A stretch of 45,415 nt of DNA from Kalymmatonema hyalinum WJT4-NPBG1 (GTDB taxonomy: Bacteria > Cyanobacteriota > Cyanobacteriia > Cyanobacteriales > Nostocaceae): positions 1 through 45,415 of the forward strand of contig JAHHIB010000070.1 in assembly GCA_019359075.1 (NCBI GenBank). The letters run 5' to 3'. Positions 26,124-36,431 of this stretch are shown piece by piece (positions within the stretch are counted from its first letter, which is position 1; every line of letters starts with the position of its first letter). Position numbers and translations under genes: made by a program. Under the pieces are notes generated by a model. That model saw only the letters and a list, made by a program, of their open reading frames with translations. It was not told the origin of the DNA and ran no database searches.

Positions 26124-27257
26124 TTATGCCGCCCTTGGCAATTGAGAATAAATAACCTTTTGATAGTAGGTTTCTAGCTGGCGTGTAGCAGCAGCCCATC
26201 CCCAACGTTCTGCTTCCCGACGTGCGTTTTGACGGATAATTTCTCGTTCTTGTTGCTGTTGCAAAAGACGAACAGTCGCTCTTATGGCACTTTGAACATC
26301 TGCTTCCGGCTCAAAAAGATATCCATTCACCCCGTCTGTCACAATATCAGGAATGCCGCCAGAACGAGCTGCAACTACCGGGCACCCACCTGCCATAGCT
26401 TCTAGTAGAACTAATCCTAGTGTCTCTGTCCGAGAAGGAAAAATAAACGCATCAGCACTTGCAAAGGCAGAGGCTAATTCTGTACCGCCAAGATACCCAA
26501 CAAAATGAGTATTTGTTCCAGCAAAGTGTTTTTCCAGTGCTTGGCGGTGGGGACCATCTCCGACTAACGCCAGCCGTGCTGAGGGTATAGCTTCTAAAAT
26601 TGGTTTGATGCGCTCAATTTCTTTTTCGGCGGAAAGACGCCCGACGTAGAGTAATAAGTGGCTATGGGGATGATTTTGGGACAAGCGCGATCGCATTTCT
26701 TGACTGGCAAACTCAGGATGAAACGATTCCGTATCCACCCCTCTTTGCCACAAATCTACCCTTTCAATACCGTGTGCTATCAATTCCTGCATCATTGCTG
26801 TGGAGGTACACAGATTTAAAGCTGCTTGATTGTGACCTGCCTTCAGTAGTTCCCACAATAAACCTTCCAGCATTCCTAAACCGTAATGCTGAAGATACTG
26901 AGGCAGATGTGTATGATAAGATGCAACTAAGGGAATATTGAGGATTTTGCTATAAAATATACCAGCTACTCCCAAGACAGCTGGGTTTACGACGTGAATA
27001 ATATCTGGCTTAAACTCCTCCAGAGTATCACCAATTGCTGGACGAGGTAGTGCCATTTTTAACTCTGGATACAGTGGGAGGGGAAAACCCGAGACACCAT
27101 ATACTTTAGCTCCTTTGTATTCAGTAATGCCACCATCTGGGGCAATTACCAGGACTTTGTTGCTATTGCGCTGAAGATGGTCAATAGTATGACGTAGGCG
27201 TGTTACAATGCCATCAACCTTAGGCAAAAAAGTTTCGGTAAATAGGGCGATCCGCAT
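26124..27257 (-). CDS. sqdX: Sulfoquinovosyltransferase (UDP-sulfoquinovose:diacylglycerol)
   Basis: I chose the ATG at 27257 (MRIALFTETFLPKVDGIVTR), giving 377 residues; the longer frame adds 16 residues with no family match. This GT4 glycosyltransferase transfers sulfoquinovose to diacylglycerol, the last step of sulfolipid (SQDG) synthesis for thylakoid membranes. Visible features are the acceptor-side PKVDGIVTRL, the RGVDTESFHP motif, and the donor-binding FIFPSRTETLGLVLLEAMA with the paired glutamates. The call is strengthened by sqdB lying upstream on the same strand, although 623 bp apart. Confidence 0.93.
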   Translation of the reverse strand: MRIALFTETFLPKVDGIVTRLRHTIDHLQRNSNKVLVIAPDGGITEYKGAKVYGVSGFPLPLYPELKMALPRPAIGDTLEEFKPDIIHVVNPAVLGVAGIFYSKILNIPLVASYHTHLPQYLQHYGLGMLEGLLWELLKAGHNQAALNLCTSTAMMQELIAHGIERVDLWQRGVDTESFHPEFASQEMRSRLSQNHPHSHLLLYVGRLSAEKEIERIKPILEAIPSARLALVGDGPHRQALEKHFAGTNTHFVGYLGGTELASAFASADAFIFPSRTETLGLVLLEAMAGGCPVVAARSGGIPDIVTDGVNGYLFEPEADVQSAIRATVRLLQQQQEREIIRQNARREAERWGWAAATRQLETYYQKVIYSQLPRAA

Positions 27258-27449
27258 AAAAAAATAGTCAGTACAACCGAAATTTGTAATATAAAATAAA
27301 GGCAAAAATCAATGTGTAGACGCCACGTACACTTTGCTTTGGTCGGAGGGAACCTCCGCAGGACAGCTTTCCGTAGGGTAGTATAAAATTATTAAGTGAA
27401 GAATCGCGTATTTCACTGTTCATTCTTCTGATTCATCATTTTAAAAACA

Positions 27450-27484
27450 CTGGTCGTCATACTGCGCGAGAATATGACGACCAG
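27450..27484. repeat. Perfect 12-bp hairpin
   Basis: Arms CTGGTCGTCATA (27450-27461) and TATGACGACCAG (27473-27484) with an 11-base loop. There is no T-run on either side. The same geometry, 12-bp arms and 11-base loop, with related CTGG-CGT edges, occurs at 43640-43674. Confidence 0.75.
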
Positions 27485-27629
27485 ATTTAGACAACCGATT
27501 AACCAGCACTCTTGCTAGGCTAATACTCCCGCAGGCAACTGGTATTCGTCGTTTATGTACCCTAAAAAAGCGCTTTGCGGTTTGCGACCAGCCATGACGC
27601 AGAACTTATCTTTTTCGGGTCAAGCTTAG

Positions 27630-27712
27630 AAAAAAGAGCCAGCCGTTAGAGCAACTTTATCTCATAGCCGTGTGAGTGAACTAGTCAATAAAGGAAGGCT
27701 GGCTCATTTTTT
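27630..27712. repeat. Spaced inverted repeat with A-run and T-run flanks
   Basis: GAGCCAGCC (27636-27644) preceded by six A's is mirrored by GGCTGGCTC (27697-27705) followed, after one A, by six T's. The spacer is 52 bases. The whole 83-bp unit looks like either a bidirectional terminator for sqdB or a tiny transposable element with A/T-flanked ends. Confidence 0.6.
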
Positions 27713-27880
27713 GACCCAATGCGACGAAACCCTGAAATGGTAAGAACCTGCCATTTTGAAATGGATCAGCCCAAGGGCTTGCTATCTCCACTTTCCACCA
27801 TGTCCAACACAACTGATACTGAATTTGAATTACAACAGTTGTGAGTTGTTTGTTTGTGATCAGCCGCATTCAGGATTTAC

Positions 27881-29403
<1,523 letters not shown>

Positions 29404-29751
29404 ATGCAAGCTAAGCAAAAGGTAACATTGTATCTGTCGCCAGAACTGCACAGGAAGTTGAAGGTTCGTTCAGCAATTGACTCCGAACCGATGTCAGAAC
29501 TTGCTCAACGCGCCTTAGATTTCTATCTGGCCAACTCAGAATTAGTAGAAGAAGTAGAAGCATCATATGGTAGGACGCACAGAGTTCACTCCTGTCCAAC
29601 TTGTGAAAGTTCATTAGTGCTACGCGATGGGGAATTGGTCACATTGGGTAAGCAGCCAGGAGTTGTAGCTCAAAAAGAGCGTTTTGCAATTGATGATATG
29701 GAAAGAGATGAAAGTAATCAGAAGGGTAAGGAAGAGTTAGTTCCTTGCTAA
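29404..29751 (+). CDS. Ribbon-helix-helix-like protein with a CPTC motif
   Basis: A 115-residue protein. Residues 5-45 (KVTLYLSPELHRKLKVRSA and the following helices) match the ribbon-helix-helix DNA-binding fold used by CopG/Arc-type regulators. Residues 62-66 contain CPTC, a potential half of a metal site, and the last residue is also a Cys; the C-terminal half is charged and probably flexible. It lies 95 bp before ycf46 on the same strand, behind a candidate promoter, so the two may be cotranscribed. Role unknown; a small regulator of its own operon or an antitoxin-like protein are options, but no toxin-like gene is adjacent. Confidence 0.72.
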   Translation: MQAKQKVTLYLSPELHRKLKVRSAIDSEPMSELAQRALDFYLANSELVEEVEASYGRTHRVHSCPTCESSLVLRDGELVTLGKQPGVVAQKERFAIDDMERDESNQKGKEELVPC

Positions 29752-29846
29752 ATAGGAATTATGAATTTTAGATTCATAATCGCCTCATCTCTATCAAAGA
29801 AAGCGATGTCTGTACTGTCTGTAAAGGTCTCAAGTAGGTCGATTGT

Positions 29847-31358
29847 ATGAAAGAAGAGCTCAACATCCTTATTCAAGCTCAATACCCTCTAATCTACCTT
29901 GTGACCTCCGAGGAAGAGCGGGCTGAGCAGGCAATTTTTACAATCGCTCAATCGTCAAAGCCGCAGCGAAGAGTGTATGTGTGGACAGTAACACACGGCA
30001 TAGTGGAGTATGGTCAACCCCGGAATGTAACCCAACACAACACCGTTTCTCCAGAGGCGGCGATTGAATGGATTATCCGGCAGAGAGAACCAGGTATATT
30101 TATTCTTAAAGATTTACATCCATTTATTGATGCGCCCGCGACAACAAGGTCATTACGTGATGCGATCGCTGGTTTTAAAGGCACTCAGAAAAACATTATT
30201 TTGATGTCGCCTATGCAGCAAGTTCCCATTGAACTGGAAAAGGAAGTTGTCGTTCTCGATTTTCCGCTTCCAGATATGGGTGAATTAAATAAAGTTTTAA
30301 CGAGCCATATAGAACAAAATCGTGGGCGACGCCTAGCAACAGAAGCGCGTGAAAAGCTTTTAAGGGCTGCGTTAGGGTTGACTAAAGATGAATCTGAAAA
30401 AGTCTACCGTAAGGCACAGGTAACGAAAGGGCGTCTGACGGAAGATGAAGTAGATATCATTTTATCTGAGAAAAAGCAGCTTATCCGACGTAATGGTATA
30501 TTAGAATACATAGAAGAAGACGCGACGATTGATGCTGTCGGTGGCTTGGATGAGTTAAAGAAGTGGCTAAAACAACGTTCTAACGCCTTTACAGAAAGAG
30601 CGCGTGAATATGGTTTGCCTCAACCGAAAGGAATGCTGATCTTGGGAGTTCCAGGATGTGGTAAATCTTTAATTGCCAAAACGACCTCTCGGCTATGGAG
30701 TTTGCCACTACTCCGCTTAGATATGGGGCGAGTGTACGATGGCTCAATGGTGGGTCGTTCGGAAGCAAACTTGCGTAATGCTCTCAAAACAGCAGAATCG
30801 ATTTCCCCAGCAATTTTGTTTATCGATGAGTTAGATAAATCGTTTGCTGGTACGACAGGGTCTTCTGACTCAGATGGTGGTACTTCCAGTCGGATCTTTG
30901 GATCTTTCCTCACCTGGATGCAAGAGAAAAAATCACCAGTATTTGTTATGGCGACTGCTAACCGAGTTGAGCGCCTACCTGGTGAGTTTTTGAGGAAGGG
31001 TCGCTTTGATGAGATTTTCTTTGTGGATCTCCCCACACCTGAAGAGCGTCAGCATATTTTCAACATACACCTCTCGAACCGTCGGGAAGACATCTCGCGA
31101 TTTGATCTAGAACAGCTATCTAAGATGTCTGATGGATTTTCTGGAGCAGAAATTGAACAAGCGATTGTTGCGGCAATGTACGAAGCTTTTGCCCAAGATC
31201 GGGAGTTCACACAATTAGATATTATTGCGGCACTTAAAGCAACGCTACCGCTGTCTCGTACGATGCAAGAACAGGTCACAGCTCTTCGAGACTGGGCTAG
31301 ACAGCGAGCAAGACCAGCCGCATCCTCCGTTGCTGAATATCAGCGAATGGAGTTCTAA
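29847..31358 (+). CDS. ycf46: AAA+ ATPase Ycf46
   Basis: A 503-residue AAA+ ATPase of the Ycf46 family, conserved in cyanobacteria and in plastid genomes of red and related algae. Residues 1-200 form the family-specific N-domain; the AAA module starts near 225, with Walker A GVPGCGKS at 267-274, Walker B ILFIDELD at 323-330 and the C-terminal lid containing GFSGAEIEQAIVAAMYEAF. Work in Synechocystis has linked Ycf46 to photosynthesis and CO2 utilisation. It is followed by ycf35 and preceded by the RHH gene, an arrangement suggesting a shared function in photosynthetic physiology. Confidence 0.94.
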   Translation: MKEELNILIQAQYPLIYLVTSEEERAEQAIFTIAQSSKPQRRVYVWTVTHGIVEYGQPRNVTQHNTVSPEAAIEWIIRQREPGIFILKDLHPFIDAPATTRSLRDAIAGFKGTQKNIILMSPMQQVPIELEKEVVVLDFPLPDMGELNKVLTSHIEQNRGRRLATEAREKLLRAALGLTKDESEKVYRKAQVTKGRLTEDEVDIILSEKKQLIRRNGILEYIEEDATIDAVGGLDELKKWLKQRSNAFTERAREYGLPQPKGMLILGVPGCGKSLIAKTTSRLWSLPLLRLDMGRVYDGSMVGRSEANLRNALKTAESISPAILFIDELDKSFAGTTGSSDSDGGTSSRIFGSFLTWMQEKKSPVFVMATANRVERLPGEFLRKGRFDEIFFVDLPTPEERQHIFNIHLSNRREDISRFDLEQLSKMSDGFSGAEIEQAIVAAMYEAFAQDREFTQLDIIAALKATLPLSRTMQEQVTALRDWARQRARPAASSVAEYQRMEF

Positions 31359-31420
31359 AAGCTTTCTCCTGCTACCACAGGGGGAAAGGCTAGCGTCAAA
31401 AGCTAGCAGTTATGAAAAAA

Positions 31421-31440
31421 CCGCGTCTTGGTAAACGCGG
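31421..31440. terminator. Small hairpin between ycf46 and ycf35
   Basis: CCGCGT (31421-31426) pairs with ACGCGG (31435-31440). Six A's precede it on the plus strand, so on the minus strand it would read as a hairpin plus T-run. On the plus strand it lies in the leader of ycf35 and could be an attenuator or the end of the ycf46 message. Confidence 0.45.
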
Positions 31441-31497
31441 CTTCGCTTAAAACAAACCGTTGTCTTTTTCTCTACTTTCTGTTTGGAGGAAACCCAA

Positions 31498-31848
31498 ATG
31501 TCTCACTTTAGCACTCTGCGTACCAAAATCACCGATGCAGAAATCCTCAAGGCTTCCCTGCGCGACTTGGGCATCACTGTAAAGACCGAAGCTGATGTTC
31601 GTGGCTACAACGGTCAACGTGTTCGTTCCGACATCGTTGCAGTTTTGGAAGGCGAATATGACCTCGGTTGGTCTCGCAACAGCGACGGTTCCTTCGATCT
31701 GATCGCAGACCTGTGGGGCGTTGCTAAGAAGCACAATCAAACCGAATTGATCAACTCGATCAACCAGAAGTATGCCGTTAACAAGACCCTGGCAGAAGTG
31801 AAGCAGCGCGGTCTACAAAATGCCAACGTTAAGTTGGTATTGCAATAG
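31498..31848 (+). CDS. ycf35: Ycf35 (DUF1257) family protein
   Basis: A 116-residue protein from the ATG at 31498 (MSHFSTLRTKITD), preceded by GGAGGA nine bases upstream, the best ribosome site in the window; the longer frame from a TTG is rejected. The family is DUF1257/Ycf35, small proteins conserved in cyanobacteria and algal plastids, function not established. No membrane segment or cofactor motif is visible. It follows ycf46 by 139 bp and ends in front of two tandem terminators. Codon use is strongly biased toward preferred codons (AAC, GGT, CGT), suggesting high expression. Confidence 0.93.
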   Translation: MSHFSTLRTKITDAEILKASLRDLGITVKTEADVRGYNGQRVRSDIVAVLEGEYDLGWSRNSDGSFDLIADLWGVAKKHNQTELINSINQKYAVNKTLAEVKQRGLQNANVKLVLQ

Positions 31849-31878
31849 TCATTTCTCTGCGCGTTCCCAAAGCTGCAC

Positions 31879-31916
31879 GGGTTAACCAGGTCTATAGCGG
31901 TTAACCCGCTTTTTTT
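31879..31916 (+). terminator. Rho-independent terminator after ycf35 (first of two)
   Basis: GGGTTAACC (31879-31887) pairs perfectly with GGTTAACCC (31899-31907), followed by GC and seven T's. Confidence 0.9.
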
Positions 31917-31919
31917 ACC

Positions 31920-31956
31920 GGACTGAGTTTGCGCTCAGTCCGTTAATCTTTTTTTC
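31920..31956 (+). terminator. Rho-independent terminator after ycf35 (second of two)
   Basis: GGACTGAG (31920-31927) pairs with CTCAGTCC (31934-31941) around TTTGCG, followed shortly by a run of T's. It directly follows the first terminator, giving double protection. Confidence 0.85.
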
Positions 31957-32064
31957 CTTTTATGAATTTACCATAACAGAGACGCATTTTTCTTAACAAA
32001 CTTTTTTTCGGGAGTGGCAAGTAGGGAGTCGAATTCCCGATTCCCTACTCGCCAATACCTTGGG

Positions 32065-32877
32065 TTAAGCCTTGGCGACAGGAAACTGCACTTCCGTTAC
32101 ATATGACTCGTTGTCCTGTTGGTGTCCCCCAATTATATAAACCTCGCGGTTAGAACCGATTATTTTATATCCATTAGTTTCAATCCAAGCTGGTAAGGCA
32201 GCATACGCTTGGTTAATGGTGTTGTAACTCCCTTGATGAACTACAGTTGCCATTTTTTCTACACCTGGTAATTCATAAATCAACACGCGGTCAGTACTGG
32301 ATACCTCACCCTCAAATGAGAGCACAGCTTCGCCATCCACATCAGACTCTTTGTATCCAGGATCATGCCATATCGCGCCGCAATAATCACCCTCTTTCAC
32401 TCCGTGTTGCTTGAAATACTCTAATAACTCATCGTATAGTGATCCTATACTGGGGTAATGTGGTAATATTTGCCTGATTGCTGCAACTTTTATCGGCTCC
32501 ACGGTTTTAAGTACAACTTCGTAATTAGGCATAGTATCCTCCTGTTCAATTTGCTTGAGTCTTGCTTCCACACGTAAGAGCCGCGCCTGTTCTTCCTCAA
32601 CTAACCTCTGAAGTTCCGCGTGCTTGAGTCGCAACATCCCGCGGATTTCCACTGGTGACAAATTCTCGTCTAGCAGCCTGGCAATTTGCTCGAGAGAAAA
32701 GCCCAAGTCTTTGAACGCCAAAATGCGATTGAGTCGAGGTAACTGGTCAGCCAAATAGTACCGATACCCAGTAAAGTGGTCTACATGAGATGGTTTGAGC
32801 AGTCCCAGTTGGTCGTAAAGGCGCAGTGCTTTTACCGTTACATGGCTGAGTTTGGAAAAGTGGCCGATTTTTAGCAT
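32065..32877 (-). CDS. MerR-family transcriptional regulator with GyrI-like effector domain
   Basis: A 270-residue regulator. The N-terminal MerR winged helix is clear: LKIGHFSKLSHVTVKALRLY, then the TGYRYY wing around 37-43 and LNRILAFKDLGFSLEQIA. A coiled-coil dimer helix rich in Arg/Glu/Gln follows (about 75-115). Residues about 118-268 form a GyrI-like (SOUL/AraC effector-binding) domain that in relatives such as BmrR binds hydrophobic cationic drugs. No transporter is adjacent, so the regulated target is unknown. It is divergent from thrB. Confidence 0.93.
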   Translation of the reverse strand: MLKIGHFSKLSHVTVKALRLYDQLGLLKPSHVDHFTGYRYYLADQLPRLNRILAFKDLGFSLEQIARLLDENLSPVEIRGMLRLKHAELQRLVEEEQARLLRVEARLKQIEQEDTMPNYEVVLKTVEPIKVAAIRQILPHYPSIGSLYDELLEYFKQHGVKEGDYCGAIWHDPGYKESDVDGEAVLSFEGEVSSTDRVLIYELPGVEKMATVVHQGSYNTINQAYAALPAWIETNGYKIIGSNREVYIIGGHQQDNESYVTEVQFPVAKA

Positions 32878-33005
32878 TACTTGACCTCTCGGCTTGCTGG
32901 AGTTATGAGTGATGAGTTATTATTCTTAGTTCTCAAATGCTCATTCCTAACTCTTGCTACCAGTACACACCCTCCTGTAAGGGCAAAGTCAAGAGTGGTA
33001 TCGAG

Positions 33006-33146
33006 GAATTTGATTCTCCGGCTGAAACAGTGCTAAACAGTCTTGATTTTTTGGAAAACCAGTATGGCTGAGTTATTGGTTATTTACAGGCAATTGGAAT
33101 CACTGCTGAACAAATTCATCAGTTACGTGGGATGCTGGTTGATTAA
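33006..33146 (+). pseudogene. C-terminal remnant of a tyrosine-phosphatase-like protein
   Basis: Reading in one frame from 33006 gives EFDSPAETVLNSLDFLENQY, then an in-frame TGA, then VIGYLQAIGITAEQIHQLRG and MLVD with a stop at 33144-33146. The QYG-x-IGYLQAIGIT pattern resembles the C-terminal helices of the Y_phosphatase3 family, where a small residue follows the Gly. The catalytic Cys loop and all upstream parts are missing. The assignment rests on memory of the family tail and is tentative; that this is a decayed coding sequence is more secure. Confidence 0.45.
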
Positions 33147-33163
33147 TTAGTTTTTAGCGACTG

Positions 33164-34120
33164 ATGTCTGTTATTTCTTCTGTATCTATCACTGTTCCAG
33201 CTACAACTGCCAATTTAGGACCAGGTTTTGATTGTATTGGTGCGGCTCTAACGCTGTACAACGAGTTTAAGTTTACTCGCCTAGAACAGGGGAAAATGAA
33301 AATTACTGTCACGGGTGCCGAAGCTGAACGAGTTGTGACTGATGAAAGTAATTTACTTTATCAAGCGTTTGTAAAGTTTTATCAATACATAGAGCAGACA
33401 CCGCCACCTGTAGAAATCGATATTCGTCTTGGTGTTCCACTGGCGCGGGGTTTGGGGAGTTCGGCGACAGCTATAGTTGGTGGGTTGGTTGGTGCCAATT
33501 TGCTAGCCGGGGAACCGATAACTCAGGTGCAAGTGATGGAGTTGGCGATCGCTCTGGAAGGACACCCAGATAATGTGGTGCCGGCTTTGTTGGGAGGATG
33601 TCGTTTGGCGGCGACGGGGGTGGAAAATGAACCGCCAAGGCTCCAAGAGCGCCAAGAGTGGGAAATTTGTGAGGTTCCTTGGAGTGAGGAGGTTGTGCCG
33701 GTGGTGGCAATTCCGGATTTTGAGCTTTCAACGAAGGAGGCGCGGCGGGTTTTGCCAACTGAGGTGAGTCGTGCGGATGCGATTTTTAATACGGCACATC
33801 TGGGATTGTTGTTGCGAGGTTTGGAAACTGGTACGGGTAATTGGCTAAGAGCTGCTTTACAAGATAGGTTGCATCAGCCTTATCGCAAAGCATTGATTCG
33901 AGGTTACGATACTGTGCATTCTGCTGCTGTTGCTGCTGGCGCTTATGGCATGGTAATTAGTGGTGCAGGTCCAACGCTGTTGGCTTTAACAAATAAGGCT
34001 GATTCTCAAGCTGTGGTGGCGGCGATGGCAACTGCTTGGATGAAGGAGGGAATTAAGGCAGAGGTGCGATCGCTTTCTGTTGATACTCAAGGAGCAAAAG
34101 CAATTCAAAATTCAAAATGA
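33164..34120 (+). CDS. thrB: Homoserine kinase
   Basis: A 318-residue GHMP kinase that phosphorylates homoserine with ATP, the fourth step of threonine synthesis from aspartate. Motif 1 is SITVPATTANLGPGFDCIG at 8-26, the ATP loop PLARGLGSSATAIVGG lies at 92-107, and the C-terminal motif 3 is GAYGMVISGAGPTLLAL. Length agrees with bacterial ThrB. The ATG starts 15 bases after the end of the phosphatase-like remnant. It precedes ndhD by 520 bp on the same strand. Confidence 0.97.
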   Translation: MSVISSVSITVPATTANLGPGFDCIGAALTLYNEFKFTRLEQGKMKITVTGAEAERVVTDESNLLYQAFVKFYQYIEQTPPPVEIDIRLGVPLARGLGSSATAIVGGLVGANLLAGEPITQVQVMELAIALEGHPDNVVPALLGGCRLAATGVENEPPRLQERQEWEICEVPWSEEVVPVVAIPDFELSTKEARRVLPTEVSRADAIFNTAHLGLLLRGLETGTGNWLRAALQDRLHQPYRKALIRGYDTVHSAAVAAGAYGMVISGAGPTLLALTNKADSQAVVAAMATAWMKEGIKAEVRSLSVDTQGAKAIQNSK

Positions 34121-34640
34121 TATAAAAGATTTTGGATTTTCTACAGCTTTGTTGGCAAACGCTCCTGGAGCTTACGCTTTACAAGGGGCTGCTGCCCTAA
34201 ACTTATTTTTTGGAAACTTGCAACACTAATATATGTCTTTGAGGTTTGTGCAATATCCTGAAACCACCTTTTATCGGTTCAAGACGATTCCGGTTCCTAA
34301 CGTTTTAGAAATTAAAGGTGTTGATGTATTTGTCAACCGTATCATATAAGTTTTAATTGGTTATTTTTGTCTATCTTTTGGACTCAGTAACAAGAAGTCG
34401 CATTGCCAAATATCCCTCCTAAAACAGAGTTAATATTACAATTTTTGACGGTGGCTGGAGTCACCGTTTTTTGTTGACTTAGTAAAACTTTACTTTTAGA
34501 ATGAATTTTGAGAGTTATTGGTAAGTATTTATTCTTATCAATCCTAAAGATTTGATTTTTTTAAAGGAATCGCCTTCACAAAAGTATGAATTCCTTCATA
34601 TAATGTAATTAAAAAGAAAAACGTAAAACGATTGTCAGTG
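34121..34640. other. 520-bp gap between thrB and ndhD
   Basis: Only a 38-codon frame at 34233-34349 (MSLRFVQYPETTFYR and so on) could be a tiny gene or fragment; it has no clear ribosome site and I do not call it. A good terminator at 34448-34472 closes this stretch. The remaining 170 bp should contain the ndhD promoter; AT-rich, no clear boxes. Confidence 0.5.
34448..34472 (+). terminator. Rho-independent terminator upstream of ndhD
   Basis: ACGGTGGC (34448-34455) pairs with GTCACCGT (34460-34467, one G-T wobble) around TGGA and is followed by six T's. It is 330 bp beyond thrB, so it may end a longer thrB message or a small transcript starting in between. Confidence 0.8.
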
Positions 34641-36254
34641 ATGAATGCTATTGAGTTTCCTTGGATAACAACCATAATTCTGTTGCCGATAGTGGCTGCT
34701 ATAGCCATTCCCTTAATCCCAGATAAGGAAGGCAGAACTGTCCGCTGGTATGGTCTGGGAGTTGCGCTCACGAACTTTGCGTTGATGATTTACGCCTTTT
34801 GGCAGGACTACGATTTTCACAGTTCTGCATACCAACTGATTGAGAAATATGCTTGGGTTCCTCAGTTGGGTTTGAATTGGTCTGTTGCAGTTGATGGTTT
34901 GTCAATGCCTTTGATACTGCTGACAGGCTTGATAAACACACTTGCAATATTCGCGGCTTGGAAAGTTACCAATAAGCCGCGTTTATTTTATGGTTTGATG
35001 CTGGTGATGTACAGCGCCCAAATTGGTGTGTTTGTCGCCCAAGATTTGCTGTTGTTCTTCCTGATGTGGGAGATCGAGTTGGTGCCAGTGTACCTGCTGA
35101 TTTCGATTTGGGGAGGAGAAAAGCGCCGCTACGCAGCTACTAAATTCATTCTCTACACAGCTGCTGCATCAATATTCATCTTGGTAGCGGGTTTTGCAAT
35201 GGCATTCTTTGGAGACACTGTCACCTTCGACATGGCAACTCTCGGAACGAAGCAATATCCCAAGGCTCTTGAACTCCTGGTTTATGCCTGCTTCTTGATT
35301 GCCTTTGGTGTCAAGCTGCCGATTTTCCCTCTACACACTTGGCTACCCGATGCTCACGGTGAAGCTTCAGCACCTGGTTCGATGATTTTGGCTGGTGTGT
35401 TGTTGAAGATGGGTGGTTATGCGCTCATCCGCATCAACATGGAGATGTTGCCCAACGCTCATGCTTCCTTTGCCCCAGTGCTGGCAATTTTGGGTGTGGT
35501 GAACATTGTTTACGGTGCTTGCTGTGCCTTTGCTCAAACGAATCTCAAGCGCCGCTTGGCTTACTCTTCGATAGCGCACATGGGGTTTGTCTTGATTGGT
35601 ATTGCTTCCTATACAGAGTTAGGGATCAGCGGTGCAATGCTCCAGATGGTTTCCCACGGTTTGATTGCTGCTAGTTTGTTCTTCCTCTCTGGAGTCACTT
35701 ACGAGCGTACCCACACCTTGATGATGGACAAAATGGGTGGTATCGCAAAAGTCATGCCCAAAAGCTTTGCTCTGTTCACAGCGGCTGCAATGGCTTCTCT
35801 GGCGTTACCAGGGATGAGTGGCTTTGTCGGAGAGTTGATGGTATTCATCGGTATTGCCACAAGCGATGTCTACAGTTCTAGCTTCAAAGTCGTTGTCGTG
35901 CTGTTGTCGGCTGTCGGTGTGATTCTGACTCCGATTTACTTACTGTCGATGCTGCGCGAAGTGTTCTACGGTAAGCAAAACGAAAAGTTAGTGCTGGATG
36001 CAGTGGTAGCGGATGTCAAACCCCGCGAACTATTCATCACCGCTTGTCTGTTGCTTCCCATCATCGGGATCGGCTTTTATCCCAAATTGGCGACACAAAC
36101 ATACGATGTGAAGACGATGCAAATCGCAACTCATGCCCGTCAAGTTCTACCAGTTGTCGCCGAGCAGCAACCATCAAGTTTATATTCCCGTATATTTACA
36201 GCACCAACATTGGCTAATTCACAAGTTCAAGGTTTGGTTAATATTGCTGAGTAA
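34641..36254 (+). CDS. ndhD: NAD(P)H-quinone oxidoreductase subunit 4 (NdhD)
   Basis: I chose the ATG at 34641 ([13 protein letters not shown]), giving 537 residues; the longer frame starts at a TTG. It is a proton-pumping antiporter-like subunit of the NDH-1 complex in the thylakoid membrane, with about 14 transmembrane helices. Conserved parts are [16 protein letters not shown] with the key Glu, the [12 protein letters not shown] helix, and [16 protein letters not shown] with the functional lysine. NdhD1 (respiration/cyclic flow) and NdhD2 cannot be separated with confidence by eye; NdhD1/D2 rather than the CO2-uptake types D3/D4 is favoured because no ndhF3 or cup gene is nearby. Confidence 0.94.
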   Translation: MNAIEFPWITTIILLPIVAAIAIPLIPDKEGRTVRWYGLGVALTNFALMIYAFWQDYDFHSSAYQLIEKYAWVPQLGLNWSVAVDGLSMPLILLTGLINTLAIFAAWKVTNKPRLFYGLMLVMYSAQIGVFVAQDLLLFFLMWEIELVPVYLLISIWGGEKRRYAATKFILYTAAASIFILVAGFAMAFFGDTVTFDMATLGTKQYPKALELLVYACFLIAFGVKLPIFPLHTWLPDAHGEASAPGSMILAGVLLKMGGYALIRINMEMLPNAHASFAPVLAILGVVNIVYGACCAFAQTNLKRRLAYSSIAHMGFVLIGIASYTELGISGAMLQMVSHGLIAASLFFLSGVTYERTHTLMMDKMGGIAKVMPKSFALFTAAAMASLALPGMSGFVGELMVFIGIATSDVYSSSFKVVVVLLSAVGVILTPIYLLSMLREVFYGKQNEKLVLDAVVADVKPRELFITACLLLPIIGIGFYPKLATQTYDVKTMQIATHARQVLPVVAEQQPSSLYSRIFTAPTLANSQVQGLVNIAE

Positions 36255-36305
36255 TATCTGTTCACAGAAGGCTGGTGCTATTAAATAATTGTAGGAAGAT
36301 AATAT

Positions 36306-36329
36306 GGGGGTGATTTCAGAATCACCCCC
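36306..36329 (+). terminator. Strong hairpin after ndhD
   Basis: GGGGGTGATT (36306-36315) and AATCACCCCC (36320-36329) form a perfect 10-bp stem with a 4-base loop, 52 bp after the ndhD stop. The following TTGAAATTT is only weakly T-rich, but the stem is very stable. Confidence 0.75.
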
Positions 36330-36431
36330 TTGAAATTTAGGACTTTTGTCACATCAGGTCATGACTTTTGTCCCATGAAATCGCTCAGTAGAATCTTTAT
36401 TATTGACACGGCATTAACATCAAGCACTCTA

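Larger units (their letters stand above)
27258..27880. other. 623-bp gap between sqdB and sqdX with two inverted repeats
   Basis: No gene I can support; small frames near 27681-27869 on the minus strand and 27719-27844 on the plus strand lack start signals and relatives known to me. The region contains a perfect 12-bp hairpin at 27450-27484 and a spaced inverted repeat at 27630-27712, both listed separately. A GC-rich piece around 27340-27380 (GAGGGAACCTCCGCAGGACA) is of the dispersed-repeat type. Confidence 0.5.

Noticed and set aside
29404-31358. RHH protein plus Ycf46 as a toxin-antitoxin pair
   Set aside because: Ycf46 is a conserved AAA ATPase of known plastid/cyanobacterial family, far larger than a typical toxin; only the RHH fold resembles an antitoxin.
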